This document shows, in pieces, positions 16,153 through 24,316 of a stretch of DNA of 56,892 nt. A program made the translations under genes and the position numbers. A model generated the notes under the pieces. That model was not told the DNA's origin and did not search any database. It was given only the letters and a program-made list of their open reading frames with translations. This DNA comes from Phycisphaerae bacterium (GTDB lineage: Bacteria > Planctomycetota > Phycisphaerae > UBA1845), in assembly GCA_022072505.1 (NCBI GenBank), contig JAJVHU010000002.1, positions 3,369 through 60,260 of the forward strand, read 5' to 3'. The stretch's first letter is position 1. Each line of letters starts with the position of its first letter.

Positions 16153-16227
16153 AAGAACCGTCGGCGGCGCGCCGTTCGGCGGCGCGCGGCGGCATTCCTC
16201 GTTCAATCCAGGGAAAGGACACGTGAC

Positions 16228-17163
16228 ATGAAGCGTGGGGCGATCGTGATGATGTTGGGGCTGGGGATGATCGTCAGCGCGGGACGGGTTCACGCGCAGA
16301 AGATCGGCGATCCGGCGGCGGAGTTGTCGGTCACGAAGTGGGTGAAGGGGGAGGCGTTCGACCTCGCGTCCTGCAAGGGGAAGAACCTCGTCGTCGTCGA
16401 GTTCTGGGCGACGTGGTGCGGGCCGTGCATCGCCGCGATGCCGCATCTGACCGAGCTGCAGAAGAAGTATGAGAAAGACGGCGTGATCTTCGTGGGCGTG
16501 ACGGCGCCGGATCCGAACAATTCGCTCGATCAGGTCGAGCGTTTCGTCAAGGACAAGGGCGACACGATCGGCTACCGGATCGCGTTCGACGGCGAGAGCA
16601 AGACCTACGCCTCGTACATGAAGGCGTTCGGCAAGGGCGGGATTCCGCAGTCGTTCCTGATCGACCGCGAGGGGAAGGTGGTGTGGGAGGGGCACCCGAC
16701 GGAACTGGACAAGGCGCTGGAGGAGCAGGTGCTCGTCGCCAGCAAGTATGACCCGGTGACGTACAAGAAGGTCGTCCAGATCCGCGAGTTGCGGAACAAG
16801 TACTTCGCGCTGGCGGTCAGCGCCGCGAACAAGGGGACGGTGCGGACGCTGGGCAAGCAGATCATCCTTCAGGGCGTCGCCGTGCCGGAACTGCTGGCGG
16901 AGTTCGCCGCGGAGATCGTCGCGAAGACGGAGTTGAAGGTCCGCGACCTGGATCAGGCGGAGGAGGCGGCGAAAAAGGCGGTCGAAACCTCGAAGAACGC
17001 GGACGCCGGCATCCTGGCGACGTACGCGCACGTCCTGTATGCGAACAAGAAGCCCGCGGAGGCGGTCGCCCAGCAGAAAAAGGCAATCGAAGCGTGCAAG
17101 GACGCGGGCCTGAAGGCGCAGTTCGCGGAGCGCCTGGCGGCATTCGAGAGCGGGAAGCCGTGA
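16228..17163 (+). CDS. TlpA-like thioredoxin-fold protein with helical C-terminal repeats
   Basis: The protein has 311 residues. A signal peptide (cleavage near Ala23-Gln24) sends it across the membrane. The thioredoxin domain (about 27-165) carries the redox motif WCGPC (Cys64, Cys67) and the cis-Pro region GGIPQSFLID. The C-terminal 140 residues are helical and contain a TPR-like unit (ATYAHVLYANKKPAEAVAQQKKAIEACKDA). Such proteins reduce periplasmic thiols, for example for cytochrome c maturation, which would fit the octaheme cytochrome nearby (inference). GGAAAGGACAC before the ATG is a good ribosome-binding site. A hairpin terminator follows. Confidence 0.9.
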   Translation: MKRGAIVMMLGLGMIVSAGRVHAQKIGDPAAELSVTKWVKGEAFDLASCKGKNLVVVEFWATWCGPCIAAMPHLTELQKKYEKDGVIFVGVTAPDPNNSLDQVERFVKDKGDTIGYRIAFDGESKTYASYMKAFGKGGIPQSFLIDREGKVVWEGHPTELDKALEEQVLVASKYDPVTYKKVVQIRELRNKYFALAVSAANKGTVRTLGKQIILQGVAVPELLAEFAAEIVAKTELKVRDLDQAEEAAKKAVETSKNADAGILATYAHVLYANKKPAEAVAQQKKAIEACKDAGLKAQFAERLAAFESGKP

Positions 17164-17197
17164 TAAGAGGCGCGAAGTCAACCTGAGGTGTGGTTGA

Positions 17198-17223
17198 AAC
17201 CGGGTCTGGCAGCCCGGTTTTTT
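17198..17223 (+). terminator. Rho-independent terminator
   Basis: A 7-bp stem AACCGGG (17198-17204) / CCCGGTT (17213-17219) with an 8-nt loop runs into a T stretch. It lies 35 bp after the stop codon of the TlpA-like gene. Confidence 0.85.
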
Positions 17224-17360
17224 GTCATGCGGGAGTGGTCCACCGAAGGGGCGCGGGCCGATGACAGTTTCTGACGGATCGGGAAGGGGTTGGCGGCTCA
17301 GGTCGGTTATGCTGGTGGGGGGCGGGCGACGTTGGCCGGAGCAGGTGCGGGAGTAAGAAC

Positions 17361-18446
17361 ATGATGCGCTGGGTGATTCCTTCGTGTGTGCGAGTGTTCG
17401 TTGCGGCGGTGTTGGCCGGTTGCGCGCTTCCGGCGACGGCGCAGCAGACGTGGGGGCGGTTCGGCGGGTGGCGGGGCGAGGGGGAAGACCAGCTTACCGA
17501 GGAAGAGCGCCGCGAGCAGATGCGCAAGCGCCTGGAGGAGATGCGCAAGGCGACGCCCGAGCAGCGGCGCGAGATGGAGCTGGACCGGATGCTCGATTTC
17601 ACCGCGCGGGCATACGAGCTGACGGACGAACAGAGGCCCGTGGTTCGCGCGGAAATGAAGAAGATGGCGGACGAGTACCGGGCCCAGGCCGGTCCGGACG
17701 CCGACGAGATGGACCGCCTTCGGGATCAGATGAGCGAGTTCTGGCTGAAGCGGATGTCCGAACCGCGGGAGGAGGGCGAGGGTCCGCAGGTTCCGTGGAA
17801 CGACCCTGAGTTCCGGCGGATCGGCGAGCGGATGCGCGAACTGAACGAGAAGCACCCGTTTGACTTCCGGGCGAGCCTCGAGCGCGTGGAGAAGCTGCTG
17901 CCGCCCGAGCAGGTGGACCAGGCGCGGCAGCGCCGCGAGCAGTTCGGTCAGGGCATGATGGAGCGGGCCCGGGAGCGGATGGAGGAGATGGCGCAGCAGG
18001 TGGCCCGGGAACCGGAGAACAAGGAGCTTTTCGAGCGTTTTTCGCAGATGCGCGAGCGGATGGCGGAGTGGAACCGCCGTCGTCAGGAGGGTCAGGGCGG
18101 CGGGGACGCGGGTCGCGGGGGCGACGTACCTCGACCGGAAGCGTCGCCGGCGGTGCAGACGCACCCGTGGGATGCGTATCTTGCGGAGTTCACGCGTCGG
18201 CATGCGCTGGACGAGGGGCAGCGCGCGTCGGCGGCGTCGATCCTGTCGGACGTTCGCGCCCGCGAAGCGAAACTCCGCGCGTCTCAGGCGTCGGCGCGGG
18301 CGTCGGCCGAGGCGATGACGGACGCCGAAGCTCGCGCCAAGGCGATTGCGGAACTCGACGCTCCGATCGACGCGCTTTTCGCCGAGTTTAAGACGCGATT
18401 GTCCGCGCTGCTGACGGCGGCGCAGAAGCAGACGGGAGGGCGTTAA
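17361..18446 (+). CDS. exported charged helical protein (hypothetical)
   Basis: The protein has 361 residues. The N-terminal signal contains a lipobox-like LAGC (Cys21) and, a little further, an ordinary cleavage site ATA-QQ, so it is either a lipoprotein or a soluble periplasmic protein. The mature part is extremely rich in Glu, Arg, Gln and Met and should be almost entirely helical (EERREQMRKRLEEMRK, MMERARERMEEMAQQV). LTDEQRPVVRAEM resembles the LTxxQ motifs of Spy/CpxP-like periplasmic proteins, but that is weak. A Gly/Pro linker at about 250-270 divides it. Function unknown. Confidence 0.75.
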   Translation: MMRWVIPSCVRVFVAAVLAGCALPATAQQTWGRFGGWRGEGEDQLTEEERREQMRKRLEEMRKATPEQRREMELDRMLDFTARAYELTDEQRPVVRAEMKKMADEYRAQAGPDADEMDRLRDQMSEFWLKRMSEPREEGEGPQVPWNDPEFRRIGERMRELNEKHPFDFRASLERVEKLLPPEQVDQARQRREQFGQGMMERARERMEEMAQQVAREPENKELFERFSQMRERMAEWNRRRQEGQGGGDAGRGGDVPRPEASPAVQTHPWDAYLAEFTRRHALDEGQRASAASILSDVRAREAKLRASQASARASAEAMTDAEARAKAIAELDAPIDALFAEFKTRLSALLTAAQKQTGGR

Positions 18447-18458
18447 AGGATGGCCTCG

Positions 18459-18474
18459 CGAAGGCGCGCCTTCG
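18459..18474. other. 16-bp perfect palindrome downstream of the helical-protein gene
   Basis: CGAAGGCGCGCCTTCG lies 12 bp past the stop codon at 18446. It may help end transcription or serve as a protein site. Confidence 0.4.
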
Positions 18475-18532
18475 TGGATCGCCACGGGAAACGGACGTTC
18501 GCGCCGGATTCGCGGCGAACCCGCTTTCCGAC

Positions 18533-18559
18533 CCTTGACGTTGCTTCGCAACGTCAAGG
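18533..18559. other. strong 12-bp hairpin
   Basis: CCTTGACGTTGC (18533-18544) and GCAACGTCAAGG (18548-18559) form a perfect stem with a TTC loop. It lies 86 bp after one gene and 100 bp before miaA. There is no T tract on either strand, so it is not a standard intrinsic terminator. Confidence 0.6.
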
Positions 18560-18660
18560 ACCGACGGGCGCGGCCCGGCAAGACGGCGGTTGAGGGGCGT
18601 TGGGGGAGTCCGGCGTTCCTGTCGGCGATGCGATGAGGGGTGATATGATCCCTCCCGCGC

Positions 18661-19599
18661 ATGCACGAAATCACGCTGATCCTGGGTTGCACGGGGGTGG
18701 GGAAGTCCGAGTTCGGACTGGCGCTGGCGGAGCGCCTCGGGGCTGAGATCCTCTGCCTCGACTCGATGCAGATCTACCGCCGGATGCACATCGGCACGGC
18801 GAAGCCGACCGCCGAGGAGCAGCGCCGCGTTCCGCATCACCTTCTGGACCTGATCGAGCCGTGGGAGACGTATTCCGTCGCGCGGTTCGTGGAGCGCGCG
18901 GAAGCGACGATCCGGGAGATCGCGGCGCGCGGGAGGCGGATCACGGCGGTCGGGGGCACGTCGCTTTACATCAAGGCGCTGACGGAAGGGTTGTTTGAGG
19001 GGCCCGGGGCGGACGCGGAGATCCGCGCGCGACTCAAGGACGAGGCGCACCGGATCGGGAAAGAGGCGCTGCACGCGCGGCTGCGCCGCGTGGATCCGGT
19101 CGCGGCGGAGCGGATTCATGTCAACGACCTCCGGCGGGTGGTGCGGGCGCTGGAGGTTCATGAGCTGACGGGGACGCCGATCTCGACGCTTCAGACGCAG
19201 TGGGACCGCCAGCGGACCCGCCACGCCTTCCGCCTCATCGGTCTTCGACGGACCCGAGAAGACCAGAACCGGCGGACGAACGAGCGCGTGCGTCAGATGA
19301 TCCAGGCCGGTCTGGTGGAGGAGGTGCGCGGGCTCCTGGCGCTGCCGCATCCGCTGAGCCGCACGGCGAGCCGGGCGCTGGGGTACGCGGAGATTCTCGA
19401 ACACCTTGCGGGGCGGGCGCCGCTTGATGAGGCCGTGGAAAGGATCAAAATCAACACGCGCCAGTTTGCGAAGTCTCAGCGGACGTGGTTCAAGCGGTTC
19501 CGGGGGGTGGAGTGGATTGACCTGGCGCCGGGCGCGGACGCGGCGGGGGAGGCGGGGAGAGTGATTCAGGAATTGCGAATTGCGAATAACGAATTGTGA
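18661..19599 (+). CDS. miaA: tRNA dimethylallyltransferase
   Basis: The protein has 312 residues. MiaA adds a dimethylallyl group to A37 of tRNAs reading UNN codons. It has the P-loop GCTGVGKS near residue 10, the substrate motif LDSMQIYRRMHIGTAKP, GGTSLYIKAL, and the C-terminal TRQFAKSQRTWFKRF signature. A TATGAT -10-like box at 18644-18649 lies only 11 bp before the ATG and no ribosome-binding site is visible, so the mRNA may be leaderless. The last residues (ELRIANNEL) are encoded by a heptanucleotide array that continues past the stop, so the C-terminus has been rewritten by the repeat. Confidence 0.95.
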   Translation: MHEITLILGCTGVGKSEFGLALAERLGAEILCLDSMQIYRRMHIGTAKPTAEEQRRVPHHLLDLIEPWETYSVARFVERAEATIREIAARGRRITAVGGTSLYIKALTEGLFEGPGADAEIRARLKDEAHRIGKEALHARLRRVDPVAAERIHVNDLRRVVRALEVHELTGTPISTLQTQWDRQRTRHAFRLIGLRRTREDQNRRTNERVRQMIQAGLVEEVRGLLALPHPLSRTASRALGYAEILEHLAGRAPLDEAVERIKINTRQFAKSQRTWFKRFRGVEWIDLAPGADAAGEAGRVIQELRIANNEL

Positions 19600-19632
19600 A
19601 TGCAGAATGAAGAATGCAGAATGAGGAATGAA
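19570..19632. repeat. heptanucleotide array (GAATTGC/GAATGNA type), nine units
   Basis: Nine consecutive 7-mers, all beginning GAAT, start inside miaA and run past its stop codon (19597-19599). The stop lies within the junction of units 4 and 5. Confidence 0.9.
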
Positions 19633-19636
19633 ACCT

Positions 19637-19696
19637 GAAGAAATCCGGTATGAAGAATTCCGGCATGAAGAGTTTCGGTATGAAGAATTCCGGGGG
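19637..19696. repeat. 15-bp tandem repeat, four units
   Basis: Units start GAAGAATTCCGGTAT or close variants at 19637, 19652, 19667 and 19682, directly after the heptanucleotide array. The remaining 230 bp before the ABC gene show no gene. Confidence 0.85.
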
Positions 19697-19928
19697 ATAA
19701 AGGGGTGGATGTTTGCGGGCGCCATGACGATATCAGAGAACGAAGCGGTTTGATGCACGAGGGCGCCGAAGGAGGCAGGGGGAGTCGCGGCGTGACGGTT
19801 CCGGACATCCTGGCGTGTTTCCGGCGGGGGAACGATCGAACGGTTCCTTCGTCCTTCGTTCTTCGCCCTTTGTCCTTGAGGGGCGGGGGCGGTCTTTGCC
19901 GGGGGCGCGGCGAGGGAGCCTTCCGCGC

Positions 19929-20906
19929 ATGACGGCGCTGCACACGACGGAGCTGACGAACTGGGCCGTCGATCTGATCGACGTTCACAAGACGTACCGT
20001 CGCAAAGTGAAGGCGCTGCGGGGCGTTCATGTGCAGGTCGGGCGCGGGGAGGTGTTCGGGCTGCTCGGTCCCAACGGCGCGGGAAAGAGCACGCTGGTCA
20101 AGATCATGATGACGGTGGTGCATCCGGACCGGGCGCTGGGGACGGTGCTGGGGCGTCCGATCGGACATCGGGGGAAGCTCGGGCGGATCGGCTACCTGCC
20201 TGAGAACCATCGTTACCCCGGGTATCTTCGGGGGGGGCAACTCCTGGACTTTTACGGGGCGATGTCGAAGGTTCCGCGTGCGCAGCGGCGGAAGCACGCG
20301 GCGTACTGGCTGGAGCGCGTGGGGATGAAGGACTGGGCGGGCACGCGCATTCGCGAGTACTCGAAGGGGATGATGCAGCGTCTCGGGCTTGCGCAGGCGT
20401 TGATGAACGATCCGGAGCTGCTGGTTCTCGACGAGCCGACGGACGGCGTGGACCCGGTGGGGCGGCGGGACATCCGGTTGTTGCTGACGGAGTTGAAGGG
20501 GCAGGGCAAGACGATCCTGCTGAACTCGCACCTGCTCAGCGAGATCGAGCTGGTGTGCGACCGGGTGGCGATCATGAAGGAGGGGCTGGTCGCGCGGCAG
20601 GGTCCGCTGCGGGATCTGACCGAGCGCGTGTTGGGCTACCGCGTGCGGCTGGGAGGCGACCGGGCGGCGACCGCGGCACGGATCGGGTCGATGTCGGAGA
20701 AGCTCGCGGCGATGGGGGCGCGGACGGAAGACCACGTCGTGCAGTTGGCGAGCCAGGAGATCGGGCGGGTCAACGAGTTGATCGACCTGCTGCGGGGGGT
20801 TGGTTTGCTGATCGAGTCGGTGGAGCCGCGGCGTCTGAGCCTGGAGGAGGTGTTCGTCGAGGTGCTGGGCGCGGGATCGCACGTGGGGGCGGCGCGGCAG
20901 GGGTAG
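19929..20906 (+). CDS. ABC transporter ATP-binding protein
   Basis: The protein has 325 residues from the ATG at 19929. Walker A is GPNGAGKST, the signature is a variant (EYSKGMMQR), Walker B is LLVLDEPTDGVDP, and the switch His is in LLNSHLLSE. It belongs to the CcmA/NatA-like family that works with ABC-2-type permeases. The C-terminal 90 residues form the usual regulatory extension (LRRLSLEEVFVE-like RRLSLEEVFVEVL). The last 40 codons plus the spacer are duplicated downstream. The permease gene follows on the same strand. Confidence 0.92.
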   Translation: MTALHTTELTNWAVDLIDVHKTYRRKVKALRGVHVQVGRGEVFGLLGPNGAGKSTLVKIMMTVVHPDRALGTVLGRPIGHRGKLGRIGYLPENHRYPGYLRGGQLLDFYGAMSKVPRAQRRKHAAYWLERVGMKDWAGTRIREYSKGMMQRLGLAQALMNDPELLVLDEPTDGVDPVGRRDIRLLLTELKGQGKTILLNSHLLSEIELVCDRVAIMKEGLVARQGPLRDLTERVLGYRVRLGGDRAATAARIGSMSEKLAAMGARTEDHVVQLASQEIGRVNELIDLLRGVGLLIESVEPRRLSLEEVFVEVLGAGSHVGAARQG

Positions 20907-21223
20907 ACGCGGTTTCCCGACCTTCCGCGGGGCGGGGAAAGAACGCTTCCTGACGGGCGCGGCTCGGTTTTGAGACCGCGTCCCGGGGTTTTTTCCTGGA
21001 GCATCCTGCTGCGGGGGGTTGGTTTGCTGATCGAGTCGGTGGAGCCGCGGCGTCTGAGCCTGGAGGAGGTGTTCGTCGAGGTGCTGGGCGCGGGATCGCA
21101 CGTGGGGGCGGCGCGGCAGGGGTAGACGCGGTTTCCCGACCTTCCGCGGGGCGGGGGGAAAGAACGCTTCCTGACGGGCGCGGCTCGGTTTTGAGACCGC
21201 GTCCCGGGGTTTTCCTGGAGCAT
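20786..21223. repeat. 219-bp tandem duplication of the ABC gene 3' end
   Basis: Copy 1 is 20786-21004 and copy 2 is 21005-21223. They are nearly identical; copy 2 has two more G and two fewer T in homopolymer runs. Each copy holds the last 40 codons of the ATPase gene, its TAG stop, and one dispersed GAACGCTTCCTGACGGGCGC element (20941 and 21162). The junction is at a shared GAGCATC-like end just before the permease ATG. Confidence 0.95.
21005..21125 (+). pseudogene. duplicated 3' fragment of the ABC ATPase gene
   Basis: Copy 2 of the tandem duplication repeats the coding sequence for the C-terminal 40 residues (LLRGVGLLIESVEPRRLSLE onward) including the stop at 21123-21125. It has no start codon or ribosome-binding site of its own. 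Confidence 0.85.
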
Positions 21224-21226
21224 CGG

Positions 21227-22180
21227 ATGCAGTTTGCGGCACTTCTGATCGACGGTTTCCGTGAGGCGCTGGACCGGAAGATCTTCTGGGTGCTGATCGG
21301 CATCGCGGTGGTGGTGGCTGCGGCGATGTTCTGCGTGGAGTTCCGCTCGGATCAGGTGATCTTTCTTTTCGGATTGCACACGACGCCGAACACGAACTGG
21401 GATCCGGCGACTGAGACCGGCCGCAAGGGGATCGTGGACATCGGCGTCAGCGTGATGGACCTGATCCTCGGGTGGGTCGGGACGACGCTGATGGTGATCG
21501 CCGCGGCCGGGGCGTTTCCGGCGATGATGGAGAAAGGGGCGATCGAGGTCGTACTGGGCAAGCCGATCGGGCGCGTGCGTCTCTTCTTCTACAAATACCT
21601 GGCGAGCATGACGCTGGTGGCGCTGGTCAGCGTGGTGTTCGTCGGGCTGACCTTCGTGGTGATGGGGCTGCGGTGGAAGGTCTGGATGTGGCCTTACCTG
21701 CTGAGCGTTCCGCTGTCGCTGCTGATGTTCAGCTACATCTACTGCGTGACGGTGCTGGTGGCGGTGAAGACGAAGAGCGCGCTGGCGTCGGTGCTGCTGA
21801 GCCTGGTGGCGTGGTTCGTGTTCTGGGCGCTCGGGTATCTCGGGGCGCAGTTCAGCGCGAATCCGTCGCTCGCGCGGTTCGAGAAGTGGCGCGCGCCGAT
21901 CGTCGCGGCGAGCTGGGTTCCGCCGAAGACGCTGCACGTGACGTATTTCGCGCAGCGGTGGTGCGGCGGATCGAAGGCCGAGGACGTGCTGAAGATGGCC
22001 GACATGCCGGAGTTCAGGAGCGCCGACATGGGCGACGCGGGGAACATGGTGCGAGACACGCTGCTGGTCGAGGCGCACCTGATGCGGACCGACCCGGCGG
22101 CGTCGATCGGGTCGTCGTTGATCTTCGAGGCGGCGGTGTTGTTGTGGGCGGCGTGGAGTTTCAGGCGACAGGATTTCTGA
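21227..22180 (+). CDS. ABC-2-type transporter permease
   Basis: The protein has 317 residues from the ATG at 21227. About six hydrophobic helices are seen (about 18-37, 80-105, 125-150, 160-185, 190-215, and one at the C-terminus), with a longer loop between helices 5 and 6. The sequence GAFPAMMEKGAIEVVLGKPIGR is typical of ABC-2 permeases of the NatB/CcmB-like type. It pairs with the ATPase encoded upstream. Substrate unknown. The start lies immediately after the tandem duplication, which lengthened the gap between the partner genes to 320 bp. Confidence 0.9.
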   Translation: MQFAALLIDGFREALDRKIFWVLIGIAVVVAAAMFCVEFRSDQVIFLFGLHTTPNTNWDPATETGRKGIVDIGVSVMDLILGWVGTTLMVIAAAGAFPAMMEKGAIEVVLGKPIGRVRLFFYKYLASMTLVALVSVVFVGLTFVVMGLRWKVWMWPYLLSVPLSLLMFSYIYCVTVLVAVKTKSALASVLLSLVAWFVFWALGYLGAQFSANPSLARFEKWRAPIVAASWVPPKTLHVTYFAQRWCGGSKAEDVLKMADMPEFRSADMGDAGNMVRDTLLVEAHLMRTDPAASIGSSLIFEAAVLLWAAWSFRRQDF

Positions 22181-22241
22181 CCTTTTCCGGGGTGAAGGCC
22201 CCGTCAGGCCGGCCGCGCGCGGACACGGAGCGCACAACGAC

Positions 22242-23645
22242 ATGAGCGTGGACATCGAGTTTCTCGGCGCCGCCCGGCAGGTGACGGGCTCGCGGTACGT
22301 GATTCACGCGGGCGGTGTGCGCCTGATGATCGACTGCGGCTTGTTTCAGGAGCGGGCGTACGTCGAGCGGAACTGGGCGTGTTGTCCGGTTCCGGCGGGG
22401 GGGCTGGACGCGGTGCTGCTGACGCACGCGCACCTGGATCACACGGGGTTGCTTCCGCGGCTGATGCAGGAGGGGTTCGCCGGTCCGATCCACGCGACGC
22501 CGCCGTCGATCGACCTGACGCGGATCATTCTCGAAGACGCGGCGGAGATTCAGGAGGAGGACGCGGCGTACAAGCGGAAGCGTCACGAGCGCGAGGGGCG
22601 CAGCGGAAGGTTCCCGGAGACGCCGTTGTACACACGGGCGGACGCCCGCGCCGTGCTGCCGCTGCTGAAGCCCGTCGGGTACGGACAACGTCTCGCGCTG
22701 GGAGACGCCGTGACAGCCACGTGGCACGACGCCGGGCACATTCTCGGGTCGGCGATGATCGAAGTGACCGTGCGGGAGGGGGAGCGCGAGCGGGTCATCG
22801 TGTTCTCGGGGGATCTGGGTCAGCCGGACCGCGTCCTGCTGAAGGATCCGACGTTTCTGCGTCGGGCGGACGCACTGGTGATGGAGTCCACCTACGGCGA
22901 CCGGGACCACCGCAACGGCGGCGACGTTCGCGCGCGACTCGCCGAGCTGATCCGGGAGACGACCTCCGGCGGAGGGAACCTTCTGATCCCGACGTTCGCG
23001 GTCGAGCGGGCGCAGGAGCTGGCGTATCACCTGGCGCGGCTCGCGCGGGAGAGGGCGATTCCGGACGTGCCGGTGTATCTGGACAGTCCGATGGCGGCGG
23101 AGGTGCTTGAGGTTTTCCGCAGACATCGGGCGTTTCTCGACGCCGAGGCGCTGCGCCTGCTTCACGAGGGCGAGCCGCTGTTTGATTTCCCGGGATTCAG
23201 GATCGTGACCACGCAAAAGGATTCGAAGGAGATCAACCGCGTCCGAGGGTGCGTCATCCTCGCGGGGTCCGGCATGTGTACCGCGGGGCGGATCAAGCAT
23301 CACCTCGCGCGGAACATCGGCGACCCTTTGTGTACGATCTGCTTCACCGGATACCAGGCCGAGGGGACGCTCGGACGGGAGATTCTCGACGGGAACTCGC
23401 CGGTGCGAATACACGGGGAGCGTTTTGAGGTCCGGGCGCGGGTGACGCAGGTCTCCGGGCTTTCGGCGCACGCGGATCGGAGAGGGCTGCTGGCGTGGTT
23501 CGGGAAGTATGCGCCGCCGCCGCGCAAGGTGTTTCTGACGCACGGCGAGTTTTCAGCGGCGCGCAGCCTCGCGGAGGAGTTGCGCCGGGCGGGCGCGGGT
23601 CAGATCGTCATGCCCGAATACGGATCGCGGCACGCGGCGTATTGA
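22242..23645 (+). CDS. metallo-beta-lactamase/beta-CASP RNA-processing nuclease
   Basis: The 467-residue protein has the MBL fold followed by a beta-CASP cap, as in YsfB/CPSF73-like RNA nucleases. Zinc ligands are in HAHLDH (His62, His64, Asp66, His67), then AGHILGSA, and SGDLGQPDRVLLKDP. Beta-CASP motifs include ESTYGDRDH, PTFAVERAQEL, LDSPMA, GMCTAGRI and the C-terminal SAHADRRGLLAW and FLTHGE. It is expected to cut or trim RNA in the cytoplasm. It starts 61 bp after the permease gene. Confidence 0.93.
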   Translation: MSVDIEFLGAARQVTGSRYVIHAGGVRLMIDCGLFQERAYVERNWACCPVPAGGLDAVLLTHAHLDHTGLLPRLMQEGFAGPIHATPPSIDLTRIILEDAAEIQEEDAAYKRKRHEREGRSGRFPETPLYTRADARAVLPLLKPVGYGQRLALGDAVTATWHDAGHILGSAMIEVTVREGERERVIVFSGDLGQPDRVLLKDPTFLRRADALVMESTYGDRDHRNGGDVRARLAELIRETTSGGGNLLIPTFAVERAQELAYHLARLARERAIPDVPVYLDSPMAAEVLEVFRRHRAFLDAEALRLLHEGEPLFDFPGFRIVTTQKDSKEINRVRGCVILAGSGMCTAGRIKHHLARNIGDPLCTICFTGYQAEGTLGREILDGNSPVRIHGERFEVRARVTQVSGLSAHADRRGLLAWFGKYAPPPRKVFLTHGEFSAARSLAEELRRAGAGQIVMPEYGSRHAAY

Positions 23646-23649
23646 TCGG

Positions 23650-23745
23650 GTGACGCAGACGCGGCGAGGCGGGAGCGCGTGACGTGGGAACGCGGGACGC
23701 GGGATCGAGTGACACGGGATCGAGTGACGCGGAAGCGCGGGAGCG
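23650..23745. repeat. degenerate short repeats (GGGATCGAGTGAC type)
   Basis: The gap between the nuclease and yidD genes contains overlapping degenerate units of about 8-16 bp (GCGGGATCGAGTGAC, ACGGGATCGAGTGAC, GCGGGAGCGCGTGAC). The decay makes exact borders uncertain. Confidence 0.5.
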
Positions 23746-23886
23746 CGGCGAATGCAAGACGTGCAACGGGCGCGAGGAGCGCGACGGTTGTGTTCGCGGA
23801 ACCCGCGGTTTGTGCGGCTGGGATTCCTGGGGCGGTGAGGACGGAATTCAATCGCGACGGGATCCGGGTGTTCGGGGAGGTCCGCC

Positions 23887-24312
23887 GTGATCCGCACGTT
23901 GCTGGCGGGATTGATCCGGTGGTACCAGCGGCGCCTGTCGCCGCTGAAGGGGTTCGCCTGCGCCTACCGGGTCCGGACCGGCGGACCGTCCTGCTCGACG
24001 GTGATCCGGGAGGGCGTCCTGCGCGAGGGGCCGTGGCGCGCCGTGAGCCTGGCGCGGGCTCAGTTCGGGCGATGCCGCGAGGCGTACCTGAGCCTTCAGA
24101 TGTCGGACTTCCGCCCGCCCGCGCAGGGAACCGGGGCGGCGAAGCAGCGGCGTCGAGCCGAGCCCGCGCCCTACCGAAGGAAGAAGTCGTCGTGTGACGG
24201 CTGGGATCTTTGTCAGTGCGCCGCGCCTCCGTTTGATTTTCCGTGCGACGCCGTCGCCAACCTCGCGTGCGACACGGGGCTTGCGGAAGTGGCGTGCTGC
24301 GCCGCGCCGTGA
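23887..24312 (+). CDS. yidD: membrane protein insertion efficiency factor YidD
   Basis: The protein has 141 residues with a GTG start and a good ribosome-binding site (GGGGAGG). The N-terminal 70 residues carry the YidD pattern: IRWYQRRLSPLKGFACAYRVRTGGPSCS, and a second Cys-containing segment (FGRCREAYL). YidD is a small amphipathic protein that assists YidC/Sec insertion. The Cys-rich C-terminal tail (CDGWDLCQC, DFPCDAVANLACD) is an extension not typical of E. coli YidD (85 residues). It is convergent with lpxA, with a gap of 4 bp. Confidence 0.87.
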   Translation: MIRTLLAGLIRWYQRRLSPLKGFACAYRVRTGGPSCSTVIREGVLREGPWRAVSLARAQFGRCREAYLSLQMSDFRPPAQGTGAAKQRRRAEPAPYRRKKSSCDGWDLCQCAAPPFDFPCDAVANLACDTGLAEVACCAAP

Positions 24313-24316
24313 GGGG

